64,000 nucleotides of DNA from Lentzea cavernae (GTDB taxonomy: Bacteria > Actinomycetota > Actinomycetes > Mycobacteriales > Pseudonocardiaceae). The stretch lies in assembly GCF_014653695.1 (NCBI RefSeq), contig NZ_BNAR01000006.1, positions 124,001-188,000 of the forward strand. The letters run 5' to 3'. Position numbers and translations under genes: made by a program. Every line of letters begins with the position of its first letter. Within the stretch, counting starts at the first letter, position 1. A model generated the notes under the pieces. That model searched no databases. It was not told where the DNA came from and worked only from the letters and a program-made list of their open reading frames with translations. Shown one piece after another: positions 27,399-34,985 of this stretch.

Positions 27399-27851
27399 TC
27401 AGAACGGCGGCTCGTCGGCGAACCCGGACCCGTTCGCGGGCGGGGCGCTGCCCCAGGCGTCCGCAGCCGGGGCGGACCCGGCGTCGGTGCGGGTGACCTT
27501 GGTGACCTTCGCGGTAGCCCAGCGCACCGACGGACCGACCTCGGTGACGTCCAGCTCCAGCACGGTGCGCTTCTGGCCCTCGTGCTCGAAGTTGCGCTGC
27601 CGCAGCGTCCCGGTGACCAGGACCCGCGCGCCCTTGCCGACGGAGTTGACGAGGTTCTCGGCGGGCTGGCGCCACAGCGTGCAACGCAGGAACGTGGCAT
27701 CGCCGTCGACCCACTGCCCGGACTGCGGGTCGCGGCGGCGCTCGTTGGACGCCACGGTGAAGTTCGCGACCGCGATACCGGACTGCGTGAACCGCAACTC
27801 GGGGTCCGCGGTGAGGGTTCCGGCGACGGTGACCTCGGGAAGACCGGCCAT
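27399..27851 (-). CDS. ssb: Single-stranded DNA-binding protein
   Basis: The protein has 150 residues with an OB-fold: PEVTVAGTLTADPELRFTQSG at the start, FTVASNERRRD, FLRCTLWRQPAENL and GARVLVTGTL. The last residues ADEPPF match the acidic C-terminal tip that recruits partner proteins. It coats single-stranded DNA during element replication. The start ATG has AAAGGGAG upstream. It lies in the operon between the HEAAH gene and the GGDEF gene. Confidence 0.92.
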   Translation of the reverse strand: MAGLPEVTVAGTLTADPELRFTQSGIAVANFTVASNERRRDPQSGQWVDGDATFLRCTLWRQPAENLVNSVGKGARVLVTGTLRQRNFEHEGQKRTVLELDVTEVGPSVRWATAKVTKVTRTDAGSAPAADAWGSAPPANGSGFADEPPF

Positions 27852-27876
27852 GATCGTGCTCCCTTTCGTTGGGCTG

Positions 27877-28347
27877 TCAGCGGGTGACGTGGTGGATCGT
27901 GTTGTCGGTGACCAGGCGGGCGGCCAGGTCGGTGATGCGGTCCCAATGCGCGATGACGAGCCGTTCGGCCTTGCTCTGCATGGCGTGGAAGGCGGGGCGC
28001 TGGTCGCGCGGGATGCGGGCCAGGCACTCGTGAACCATCTGCCGGTCGTAGGCGCCGCTGCTCTCGACGTCGTGCGGCCAGCGGTCGCGCGGAACGTGGT
28101 GGGCTTCGAGCCAGAACTGTTCGGCGGGGACGCCGGCCAGCAGCGCGAGCGCGGCGGCCTGGTCGCCCTCGGGGGTCTCGTCGAACGTCATGTCGGTCCA
28201 GCCCCGCCAGCGGGTCGGGCTGGCCTGCCAGATCCGCACCTTCGGAGCGGTGCCGCCGCCGACGAGGGCGATCACGGCGTGCGCGGCTTCGTGGTGCGCC
28301 AGGGTCTCGATCTCGAACACGGCCTGCTGTGCGGTGGTCGTCGTCAT
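27877..28347 (-). CDS. HEAAH-motif (peptidase M41-like) protein
   Basis: The protein has 156 residues from ATG 28347, which has AGGGGA at 7-nt spacing; an ATG two codons upstream is too close to it. Near the N-terminus is LAHHEAAHAVIAL, the HExxH zinc motif form seen in FtsH-type (M41) peptidases. A later VESSGAYDRQMV could give the third ligand (Asp). It lacks an AAA domain and membrane segments. Such small HEAAH proteins are common in actinobacterial mobile elements; activity is unproven. It lies between the PycTM-like gene and ssb. Confidence 0.6.
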   Translation of the reverse strand: MTTTTAQQAVFEIETLAHHEAAHAVIALVGGGTAPKVRIWQASPTRWRGWTDMTFDETPEGDQAAALALLAGVPAEQFWLEAHHVPRDRWPHDVESSGAYDRQMVHECLARIPRDQRPAFHAMQSKAERLVIAHWDRITDLAARLVTDNTIHHVTR

Positions 28348-28363
28348 GGCCATTCCCCTGTGC

Positions 28364-28852
28364 TCAGGCCGCGAACGACGCGAGCGAGAGCAGCGCGAGG
28401 CCAGTGAGCAGCAGGTGCACCGCCAGGCGGATGCGCCGGTACTTGGCCATCAGGACGGCGGACAGGTCGGCCAGGACGTCGACCCGGCAGAGCAGGGAAC
28501 CGCGCGCGGTCAGGTCTTCGAGCAGCGCTTCCGGCTGCTTGCGGTAGGTCGACCAGCGCGGGACTCCGTGGGCGCCAACGCGCAGGATCACCGGGCGCAG
28601 AACGAGCAGCAACACCACCACCGATGCCCCGATGGGTCCGGCCGCGAGTCGCAGCAGGACGGTGGCGAACGTGCTGGGGTTCGCGGCGATCAGCGCGAGC
28701 AGGCCGGCCAGCGTGACGCCGAACAGTCCGAGCAGGCCGATGGCCTTGGTGTCGGTGCGGCGCAGCTCGTCGCGCACCTCCACCTCCGCAGCGACTACGG
28801 CCGCGGTGTCGTGCTGTTCGACGGGGACTGCGATGAACTCGGTGCTGCTCAC
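28364..28852 (-). CDS. PycTM-like (DUF5706, Pycsar effector family) membrane protein
   Basis: The protein has 162 residues from a GTG with GGAGGG upstream. It has EVRDELRRTDTKAIGLLGLFG at about 25-45, leading into a membrane hairpin (about 38-58 and 70-92) and a final membrane helix (about 142-160). This pattern (a D-x-KA-x-LL start, two helices, a cytosolic middle and a last helix) is that of DUF5706, the family of Pycsar effectors that damage the inner membrane when cyclic UMP/CMP is made. No pyrimidine cyclase gene is visible nearby. It may be an orphan effector, or an element protein acting in entry exclusion or spread. Confidence 0.6.
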   Translation of the reverse strand: MSSTEFIAVPVEQHDTAAVVAAEVEVRDELRRTDTKAIGLLGLFGVTLAGLLALIAANPSTFATVLLRLAAGPIGASVVVLLLVLRPVILRVGAHGVPRWSTYRKQPEALLEDLTARGSLLCRVDVLADLSAVLMAKYRRIRLAVHLLLTGLALLSLASFAA

Positions 28853-29000
28853 GATGCCCTCCAGGGTGACTCTACGTAGCTGATTTTGGGTGTGCGGAAC
28901 CAGGTCGACGTATCGTCAGCTGTTGTCAGAAACGGTGTTATGCATGGGTTTTCGCGCGCACGCGTGCACCCGCGCGCATTGGGCGGGAGTGCGGGCGCCT

Positions 29001-29030
29001 GACGTCAGGTGACGTGCTGCGACGTCAGGT
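29001..29030. repeat. Three 10-bp phased repeats beside traB; possible clt transfer site
   Basis: GACGTCAGGT, GACGTGCTGC and GACGTCAGGT follow each other with exact 10-bp spacing, 13 bp beyond the traB stop. TraB translocases of Streptomyces plasmids bind short direct repeats in a non-coding clt locus near traB. Position and phasing fit, but the sequence is not the known TRS. The GACGTC palindromes could equally bind a regulator of the operon downstream. Confidence 0.4.
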
Positions 29031-29042
29031 GCCCGCTAGGTG

Positions 29043-31022
29043 TCACGCTGCGTGGTCGCGTGCGGGGCGGTAGACGGTGGCCTTGCCGTCGGTGCCGACC
29101 TCGTCCAGCACCCCGTCACGGACCAGGGCGGCCAGCTCACCGGAGACCCACGAGCGGCCGCGGCCGAAGGTGGTCTCGGGGTCGGGCAGGTCCCGGACGG
29201 TGATCTCCTGGCTGCCATCGGCCACGAGCTTCTCCACGATGCGGCGCAGGCGATCGCGTGCCACGCGGCGCGGCGGGCGCCCGGTCGGCAGGTCCATACC
29301 GATGTCGTCGGGCAGTTCGGTGTCCATGTCGCCGTCCAGATCGGACTCGGGGTCGGACGGCAGGGCGAGCGGGGTGGATGCCTCCTCGTCGGTGATGTCG
29401 GGCATGCCCTCCAGGCTGTGCAGCGGGGTGAAGTTCTTGCGGATGCCCGCGGGCGCGGCGGTAGCGCCGGCCGGGCGGGTGGGCAGTCCGAGCAGTTCGG
29501 CGGTGCGCGGCCACAGCGCGGCGCGCACGTCGCGGCAGTCGCTGATAGCGGCGGACATGTCGGCGTCGGTGGTGGCGAACGTGCGGGCGGGCATGACCAT
29601 CCGGTCCTCCTCGATACCGGGCGCCTCCAGGTAGAACGCCCCGGCCCGGCGGTTCTTCCACCGCTCCGGCGCCGCGCCGGCCTCCATGACCTCGTCGGAC
29701 AGGCAGAACCCGGCGTCGGCGGCCTCGTTGACGCCGAAGCACCAGCCCGCGCCCAGCTGCGAACGGATGTCTGTGCTCATGCGGCGGAAGCTCGACTTCT
29801 GCTGCGACAACACAACCGAGATGCCCGCGGACCGGGCCTCTTCGGCGATCGTCGTGAGCGTCGCGGCGTCCTCCAGCACCCGCGAGGCCTCTTCGATCCA
29901 CAGCACGATGAACGGCAGGTCGTGCTCGTCGTAGGCCTGCGGAACCCACTGGTCAAAGCCCCACTTGCCCAGCTGGGAGGCCTGCTCGGTGATGACCGCA
30001 GGAACACGGGTGATGAACTGCGCGCACTCCTTGTGCCCGGTCACGGTGTGCACGTTGTCCCCGAGGAACCCCACGGTCTGCTCCCCCTTGGACGGGTCGA
30101 GCACGATCAGCACCACGTCCCGCCTAGTGGCGATCTCCGTCCACGCGATCTTCGCGCCGTGCGACTTACCCGAGCCGTTCATGCCGTTGACCTGCACGTG
30201 GGTGAGCTGGCGGGCAGTCTTCTTGTCACCGGGCAACCACAGCTGAACCGGCTCGTTGTCCTCGTACAGCCCCGGAACCAGCGGCTCCACAATGGACCCG
30301 CCCGGCGCCGATGGGCCAGGCCAGGCCTGCGGGTGGCGCAGCACGTCGTTCGGAACGATCGTCATCGTGGCCTGCGACAGGTCGTCCGGGTCGCCGCTGA
30401 TCCGCACCGCGCCCTTGTGCAGCCGCAGCGCGCCGGCCAGCTTGTTCGCCGCGCCCTGCACGTCCTCCACCGCGATCTCCCCGGCAGGCAGGGCGAGAGC
30501 GGCGGTGACCTTGTTCGGGGCCACCTCGATCGCCTTCGTCCTCACCCCGGCCAGCTTGACCTTCTCGAACAGCCCGCCCGACGAGTCCCCGTCACCGCCG
30601 CCGCGCATGGCCCGGCGGATGTTCCACGAGATCGCCAGACCAGCACCGCCGTAGAGCCACAGTCCGAACAGTGGGTTCGACCACGGCGCGGTGATCGCGC
30701 AGGCGACCATCCAGCCCGTGCCGATCAGCACCGTCACCGCGGCGTGCGTCTGCGTGATCGGCGACCGGGTGCCGCCCGCTTTCCACGCCACACCAGCGAG
30801 AACCGCGCCCATCACGGCCAGGCCCGGCGTCAGCCACGGCAGCTGTGCGGAGTCGGCCATCATCCAGTGCGTGAGCGCGCCGATCGGCCACGCGAGCAGC
30901 ATGAGCATCCACTGCCCGAGGTACGGGGCGACCTTGCTGCCCACGTAGTTGCGCGGGACGTAGTAGCCCTGCTCGGAGTTACTGGCCGCGAGGTCGCCGC
31001 CTGCCATCCGCCTGCTTCCCAC
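29043..31022 (-). CDS. traB: FtsK/SpoIIIE-type conjugative DNA translocase (TraB-like)
   Basis: The protein has 659 residues from GTG 31022, with AAGGGAG upstream. Membrane segments are at about 35-55, 62-80, 95-113 and 117-135. The motor has Walker A GMNGSGKS (280-287) and Walker B FIVLWIEE (371-378), with SQQKSSF and a C-terminal winged helix (about 595-655) like FtsK gamma. In actinomycetes this hexameric pump alone moves double-stranded element DNA between hyphae. It is flanked by Spd-type genes, the usual transfer module, and its 3' end abuts the phased repeats at 29001. Confidence 0.9.
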   Translation of the reverse strand: MGSRRMAGGDLAASNSEQGYYVPRNYVGSKVAPYLGQWMLMLLAWPIGALTHWMMADSAQLPWLTPGLAVMGAVLAGVAWKAGGTRSPITQTHAAVTVLIGTGWMVACAITAPWSNPLFGLWLYGGAGLAISWNIRRAMRGGGDGDSSGGLFEKVKLAGVRTKAIEVAPNKVTAALALPAGEIAVEDVQGAANKLAGALRLHKGAVRISGDPDDLSQATMTIVPNDVLRHPQAWPGPSAPGGSIVEPLVPGLYEDNEPVQLWLPGDKKTARQLTHVQVNGMNGSGKSHGAKIAWTEIATRRDVVLIVLDPSKGEQTVGFLGDNVHTVTGHKECAQFITRVPAVITEQASQLGKWGFDQWVPQAYDEHDLPFIVLWIEEASRVLEDAATLTTIAEEARSAGISVVLSQQKSSFRRMSTDIRSQLGAGWCFGVNEAADAGFCLSDEVMEAGAAPERWKNRRAGAFYLEAPGIEEDRMVMPARTFATTDADMSAAISDCRDVRAALWPRTAELLGLPTRPAGATAAPAGIRKNFTPLHSLEGMPDITDEEASTPLALPSDPESDLDGDMDTELPDDIGMDLPTGRPPRRVARDRLRRIVEKLVADGSQEITVRDLPDPETTFGRGRSWVSGELAALVRDGVLDEVGTDGKATVYRPARDHAA

Positions 31023-31074
31023 TGATCTCTCCCTTCCGTGCGGTTTCCTCGCGGTACCAACGGTTACGCGACGC

Positions 31075-31431
31075 CTACTTGTCGAACTGGAAGCTCTTGG
31101 CGCGCTGCTTCGCGGCGGTCATGTCGATCTCCTCCACGTAGTGCTTGCGGAAGCTCAGGTAGGTGCGCACCGCCGACGCGCAGATCACCTCCGCTGCCTC
31201 CGACGCGCGGCGCATGTGCGCGGCGACGAGCTTGGCCCGCACCCGCGAGTCCAGCCCGAACACCTTGGGGTTGACCGACTTCACGTGCTTGAGCGCCGCT
31301 TCCAGCTCCTCCGCGCTCACGTGCAGCTCGCTCACCAGCGGGCGGATCAGGCCGCGCACGTTGTTGCAGTAGTCGTGGATGTGGGAGCTGGCGAAGAACT
31401 CCGGCTCACCGAAGGTCAGTTGCTTGCTCAT
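31075..31431 (-). CDS. Small transfer-region protein (118 residues)
   Basis: The ATG at 31431 has AAGGGGAA just upstream; a longer frame exists but lacks a better start. The protein is helical, with ASSHIHDYCNNVRGLIRPL near the start and KLVAAHMRRASEAAEVICA later, and no membrane segment. It lies between Spd and traB on the same strand. The family is unknown to me. A role in transfer is inferred from position. Confidence 0.7.
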   Translation of the reverse strand: MSKQLTFGEPEFFASSHIHDYCNNVRGLIRPLVSELHVSAEELEAALKHVKSVNPKVFGLDSRVRAKLVAAHMRRASEAAEVICASAVRTYLSFRKHYVEEIDMTAAKQRAKSFQFDK

Positions 31432-31521
31432 GTCGTTCCCCTTCTCGGGACTGTGGCCTGCCGACTGCTCTGGCCTGCCGGGCACGGCACCCACCGCGGT
31501 GTGGGTGTCGCACCCTGCCGG

Positions 31522-32880
31522 TCATGCAGCCCGGTCGCGTTCGGCCAGCACCGCGTCATAGACGGCCTTGCGGCGCTTGCCCCCGACCGACAACCCGGCC
31601 GCGCGCAGGGCGTCGCACAGGGCGTCGCGGGAGAGCCGGTCGCCCAGCTCGGTCGCGGCCTGGCGGGCGGCGGGCATCAGGTCAGTGATGTCCACGCCGT
31701 CGATCACCACCGGCTCACTGTCGGCGCTCTCGGCTGCCTCGCCGTCGCCGCGACCGGCCACCCGCAGCCACCCGAACCGACGCGACCAGCCGCGTCCCTC
31801 GTCTTCGCGGTCATCGGCGGTGTTGTCGCTGGTCGGTCGCGGCCCGGCCGCGTCGGTCGCCCGCTGCCGAAGGGTCTCCGGACCGAACAGCAGCGCCGCT
31901 GCCCCGGTCACCTGCTCCGCCTCGCGGATGACCTGTTCGGCCGCGCGGCGCCGTTCCTCGTCGGTCGCCTTGAGCCGGGCGGCCACGACCCGGCCGAACC
32001 GGCGCCGTGCCCTCCAGCCAAGTGCCTTGTTCGCGGTCCGGCGGGCGCGCTGTTCGGTCGTCTCGCGGTCAGCGGCGGCAAGAGCGTCGGTCGCGTCGGT
32101 CAGGCCGTGCCGCAGGGCGACCGACCATGCCCGCCACGTCCACATCGGATAGCGCACCCACCGCACCGCGCCGAACCGCGGGCGCCGCGCCGGCAGCCGA
32201 CCGGCCACCGCGAGCGCCTGGCGGTGCGCACGGCGTTCGCGGGTCTCCCACACGGCCACACCCACGATCGACAGCACGCCCACCGTCGGGTCACCCGAGT
32301 GCGCCCAGTTCGACCCAGCCGCGTAGCCGACCACCAGCCACATCACCAGGCGCTCCACCCACGCGGAGTCATCCCGCGTCACCGCAACCCCGCCCGCCAC
32401 CTCGACGGGCTGCCGGGCGACGTGTGCCAACCGGCCGCACACGAACCCGATGCACTCGATACCCGTGGCTGCGGCGGCGGCCAGCGGCGCCGGCCAGCCG
32501 AGTCGCTGGCTGAACAGCTGGAACTGCCCCCACCACGCGCCGACCATGGCCAGCACGATCGGGACCACGATCACCCGGTCCGCCAGCCACCCGGTCACAC
32601 GAGCCGACCAGGCCGCACGCTGCACCCGGCGCTGTTCAGCCCGCACCAGCCGTTCGGCCTTGCGCTCCTGGCTCTCTGCGTGCTTGCGAGCGCGGTCCGC
32701 ACGCCGGTCCTCGTTGCGCGCCAGGCGTTCCGCACGCTCGTCCGCCGCACGCTCACGGGCCAGCTCGATCTCCGCGCGCTGCGCCTCCAGCGACCGCGTC
32801 GCCGCGGCGTCCGCACGGCGGATCTCCGATTCGGTACTCGCCGCGATCCGCACGGCCTTGCGGTCCAGCAGCGTCATCAC
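31522..32880 (-). CDS. DUF2637 (Spd-type) spread protein
   Basis: The protein has 452 residues. An N-terminal charged coiled coil (about 10-90, rich in Arg/Glu/Ala) precedes four hydrophobic segments (about 97-120, 128-150, 175-195 and 203-220), and a basic C-terminal half ends in a possible winged helix (LSRDALCDALRAAGLSVGGK). This is the architecture of Spd/DUF2637 proteins, which promote plasmid spread in mycelium with TraB. It begins GTGATG, where the upstream gene's TGA overlaps, so either GTG 32880 or ATG 32877 is the start. Confidence 0.8.
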   Translation of the reverse strand: MMTLLDRKAVRIAASTESEIRRADAAATRSLEAQRAEIELARERAADERAERLARNEDRRADRARKHAESQERKAERLVRAEQRRVQRAAWSARVTGWLADRVIVVPIVLAMVGAWWGQFQLFSQRLGWPAPLAAAAATGIECIGFVCGRLAHVARQPVEVAGGVAVTRDDSAWVERLVMWLVVGYAAGSNWAHSGDPTVGVLSIVGVAVWETRERRAHRQALAVAGRLPARRPRFGAVRWVRYPMWTWRAWSVALRHGLTDATDALAAADRETTEQRARRTANKALGWRARRRFGRVVAARLKATDEERRRAAEQVIREAEQVTGAAALLFGPETLRQRATDAAGPRPTSDNTADDREDEGRGWSRRFGWLRVAGRGDGEAAESADSEPVVIDGVDITDLMPAARQAATELGDRLSRDALCDALRAAGLSVGGKRRKAVYDAVLAERDRAA

Positions 32881-33086
32881 CGCTCACCCCGCCCCGAGCG
32901 CGACTTCGTGACCGCCTTGAGCACCAGAGCCATCGCCAGCACGAAACCGCCCAGACCCGTGAAAGCCAACGGCAGCAACGACTCCGGCAACGCCAGGTAG
33001 CAGAACAGGCCGATCACCACGGCCCAGAACACGAGCTTGACCAACGTCCAGAACGCGCCCAACGGCAACGTCGCGAAGAACCTCAT
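32877..33086 (-). CDS. Small two-helix membrane protein (69 residues)
   Basis: The ATG at 33086 overlaps the previous stop (TGATG). Two hydrophobic stretches, about 12-32 and 38-58 (LVFWAVVIGLFCYLALP then LAFTGLGGFVLAMALVL), are followed by a basic tail. It sits between the 128-residue gene and Spd, with overlaps on both sides. Small membrane proteins are usual partners of Spd in AICEs. Confidence 0.75.
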   Translation of the reverse strand: MRFFATLPLGAFWTLVKLVFWAVVIGLFCYLALPESLLPLAFTGLGGFVLAMALVLKAVTKSRSGRGER

Positions 33087-33472
33087 CACGCCACCCCCTC
33101 GACCGCGGCGAACATCCGCAGCTCCTCCACCGCAACCAGGCGGGTCTTCTCGTCGGGCTTCCAGCCGAGGTGTTCGAGCAGTCCCGGCACGGTCGTCCAC
33201 ACCTCCACCTGCATCGCCGGCGCTCCGCCCGACACGTAGACGAACGCCTCGTCTTCGATGCGCCGGACACACGCGTGCGGCTCGATCAAGCTGTCCGCCC
33301 ACTCCACCAACATGCGGGCGGCGGACCCGCGACGAACCTGGAGCTGCTGCGCCTCGTCGCCGCCACGCTCGTGGACGTTGACCGGCGCCAGGTCGGGGTT
33401 CCTCGTCAGGTGCTGCGCCAACACCATGAGGTGCGCGGCCTGCCGCAACGCCGGAGTGACCTCCACGCTCAT
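33086..33472 (-). CDS. Unknown operon protein (128 residues)
   Basis: The start ATG overlaps the whiB stop and its own stop overlaps the next ATG, so translation is coupled on both sides. Residues about 62-128 contain IEPHACVRRIEDEAFVYVSGG and a Trp-rich WTTVPGLLEHLGWKPDEKTR. No membrane segment or catalytic motif is seen and I know no family. Expression should follow WhiB. Confidence 0.7.
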   Translation of the reverse strand: MSVEVTPALRQAAHLMVLAQHLTRNPDLAPVNVHERGGDEAQQLQVRRGSAARMLVEWADSLIEPHACVRRIEDEAFVYVSGGAPAMQVEVWTTVPGLLEHLGWKPDEKTRLVAVEELRMFAAVEGVA

Positions 33473-33801
33473 CAGGCCGCCGCCTTCCGGGTCCGGTCCG
33501 CGCGGTGCATCTCGCGACGCTCGTCCTCGGTGGTCCCGCCCCACACACCCGTCACGCCGTGCCGCAGCGCGTAGGACACGCACGGCATGCGGATCGGGCA
33601 GGCCGCGCACACCTTCTTCGCCTCGCGGGCCTGCCCCACCTGGCCGGGCTCGGGGAAGAACAGCTCGGGGTCCTCGTCGGCGCACGCGGGGTGCCCGCCG
33701 AAGTTCGTGCCCGGCAGCGTCGTCAGCAGCTGGTACAGCCCGTCGTACCGGACCAACGAGTGCGCCGCGCGGAGCACCTGAACTTTGCGGGCGGTCGTCA
33801 T
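33472..33801 (-). CDS. WhiB-family iron-sulfur transcription factor
   Basis: The protein has 109 residues with the four cluster-binding cysteines Cys40, Cys65, Cys68 and Cys74 (CAACPIRMPC), then the GVWGG turn (85-89) and a basic C-terminal DNA-binding segment (DRTRKAAA). These [4Fe-4S] proteins respond to redox state or NO and usually act with the primary sigma factor. As second gene of the leftward operon it likely controls the element's own transfer and replication genes, although targets are not visible. Confidence 0.9.
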   Translation of the reverse strand: MTTARKVQVLRAAHSLVRYDGLYQLLTTLPGTNFGGHPACADEDPELFFPEPGQVGQAREAKKVCAACPIRMPCVSYALRHGVTGVWGGTTEDERREMHRADRTRKAAA

Positions 33802-34058
33802 GCCGCACCTCCAACAACGTGAACCGCGAGCATCCGACGCGCGTCCGCACGGCGCGCCTGGCGCTCGGCCCGACGCAACGCCAACTCGTCAACCCCGGGG
33901 CCGACGATGTGCCCGCTCTCGTGCGCCGCGATGGCCTGCGCCAGCGCGTCGCTCAGCAGCTCAAGGTCCGACAGCGACCCCTCGTTGCCGTCGAAGTCCG
34001 GCTGGATTAGTGACAGCTGATCGGCCCGCAGTACGTCCGCGAGAGACCGAAGCGTCAT
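33798..34058 (-). CDS. First gene of the leftward operon (86 residues, unknown)
   Basis: The ATG at 34058 has a near-perfect AGGAGGT ribosome site, which decides against a start 24 codons upstream. The stop overlaps the whiB start (ATGA). The protein is acidic and helical, and it contains AIAAHESGHIV, a HExxH-like sequence (HESGH), so a small metallopeptidase-like role is possible. It is the promoter-proximal gene of the long backbone operon and is thus under the divergent operator. Confidence 0.75.
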   Translation of the reverse strand: MTLRSLADVLRADQLSLIQPDFDGNEGSLSDLELLSDALAQAIAAHESGHIVGPGVDELALRRAERQARRADARRMLAVHVVGGAA

Positions 34059-34094
34059 GGCTACCTCCTGAGACTGACCAGAACCACTTAGAAC

Positions 34095-34180
34095 TATCTC
34101 TATTAGGGCAGGCTCGCGAGGTCTTGTCAATAGAGATAGCTCTAATATACGAAGTCGCAGGTCAGAGTTAGGTAGAGATA
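34095..34180. promoter_or_regulatory. Divergent promoter region with TAGAGATA operators
   Basis: The octamer TAGAGATA occurs three times: inverted at 34095-34102 and direct at 34131-34138 and 34173-34180. Rightward, TTGTCA (34124) and TATACG (34146) are 16 bp apart. Leftward, TTGACA (34130-34125) and TAATAG (34105-34100) are 19 bp apart. The first two octamers overlap these promoters. The GntR protein encoded at once downstream is the likely binder and would repress both its own gene and the backbone operon. Confidence 0.65.
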
Positions 34181-34210
34181 GAGTTATCCGTCCCCACCGA
34201 GGAGGTGTGC

Positions 34211-34972
34211 TTGTCCGGCTACCGCGAGCTGGCCGCTGTTCTGCGGGAAGCGATCCACGCTGGCGACTACCCGCCTGGCGCCACGCTGCCCAAGCAGGAG
34301 TACATCGCCACCGAGCACGGCGTGAACATCAACACCGTCCGCAAGGCCGTCGCCGTGCTCGAAGCTGAGGGCCTCGTCGACTCCGTCCGCCGGCGCGGCA
34401 CGGTGGTCCGCGAGCGCCCTCCGATGAAGCGCCTCGGAGTCGAGCGCTACGCCAAGAGCAAGTGGAAGTTCGGCCTCGTCGCGTTCGCCGCGGACCGAGA
34501 AGCATCCGGACGGCAGTGGAAGCCCGGCGACCAGACGAACACCGTCCGCGAAGTGCAGGCCGACAAAGAGATCGCCGCAGCCCTAAACCTTGAGCCAGGC
34601 ACCAAGGTGTACGAGCGAGCCCGGCTGGTCAAAGACGCCGATAAGCCGACCCACACCCTCACGAGCTACTACAACCCGGTCCACGTCGAGGGAACGCCGC
34701 TGGTCGACCCGAAGCCAGGCCCAGCCACACCTGGCGGCGGCTTCGCGGTGCTCACGTTGCAAGGCCTTGAACCAGACCACATGACCGAGAGCTTCCACGC
34801 CCGGATGCCAACGCCTGACGAGGTCCAGACGCTAGAACTGCCCGCCGGCGAGCCGGTGATGATCCTCAAACGGCGAACGTTCACTAAGGACGACGTGCCT
34901 ATCGAGTTCGCCCGCGGCGTGCACGCGGCCAGCCGCTTCGAATGGTCATATAGCTTCCCAATGCCCGAGTGA
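34211..34972 (+). CDS. GntR/HutC-family regulator (KorSA-like)
   Basis: The protein has 253 residues. I chose TTG 34211, 5 nt after AGGAGG; the earlier GTG at 34205 lies inside that ribosome site. The N-terminal winged helix (GDYPPGATLPKQEYIATEHG and VNINTVRKAVAVLEAEGLV) is followed by a UTRA-type effector domain with YERARLVKDADKP and TSYYNP. In pSAM2-type elements such a protein (KorSA) represses the replication/transfer genes. It is transcribed away from the operon it probably controls. Confidence 0.88.
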   Translation: MSGYRELAAVLREAIHAGDYPPGATLPKQEYIATEHGVNINTVRKAVAVLEAEGLVDSVRRRGTVVRERPPMKRLGVERYAKSKWKFGLVAFAADREASGRQWKPGDQTNTVREVQADKEIAAALNLEPGTKVYERARLVKDADKPTHTLTSYYNPVHVEGTPLVDPKPGPATPGGGFAVLTLQGLEPDHMTESFHARMPTPDEVQTLELPAGEPVMILKRRTFTKDDVPIEFARGVHAASRFEWSYSFPMPE

Positions 34973-34985
34973 GGTGTCCACATCG

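Noticed and set aside
27314-27887. Frames overlapping ssb on both strands
   Set aside because: SSB is unambiguous by OB-fold motifs and its acidic tip; the others have no such support.
29001-29030. TGACGTCA as a CREB-type regulatory site
   Set aside because: CREB is eukaryotic; in this context the palindrome is better read as part of the phased repeat.
29040-31025. Rightward open frame of about 660 codons
   Set aside because: It mirrors traB exactly and has no motif or ribosome site; it is a GC-driven shadow.
31141-33000. Rightward open frame of about 620 codons
   Set aside because: It is antisense to the Spd gene and the 118-residue gene, which both have good starts and family features.
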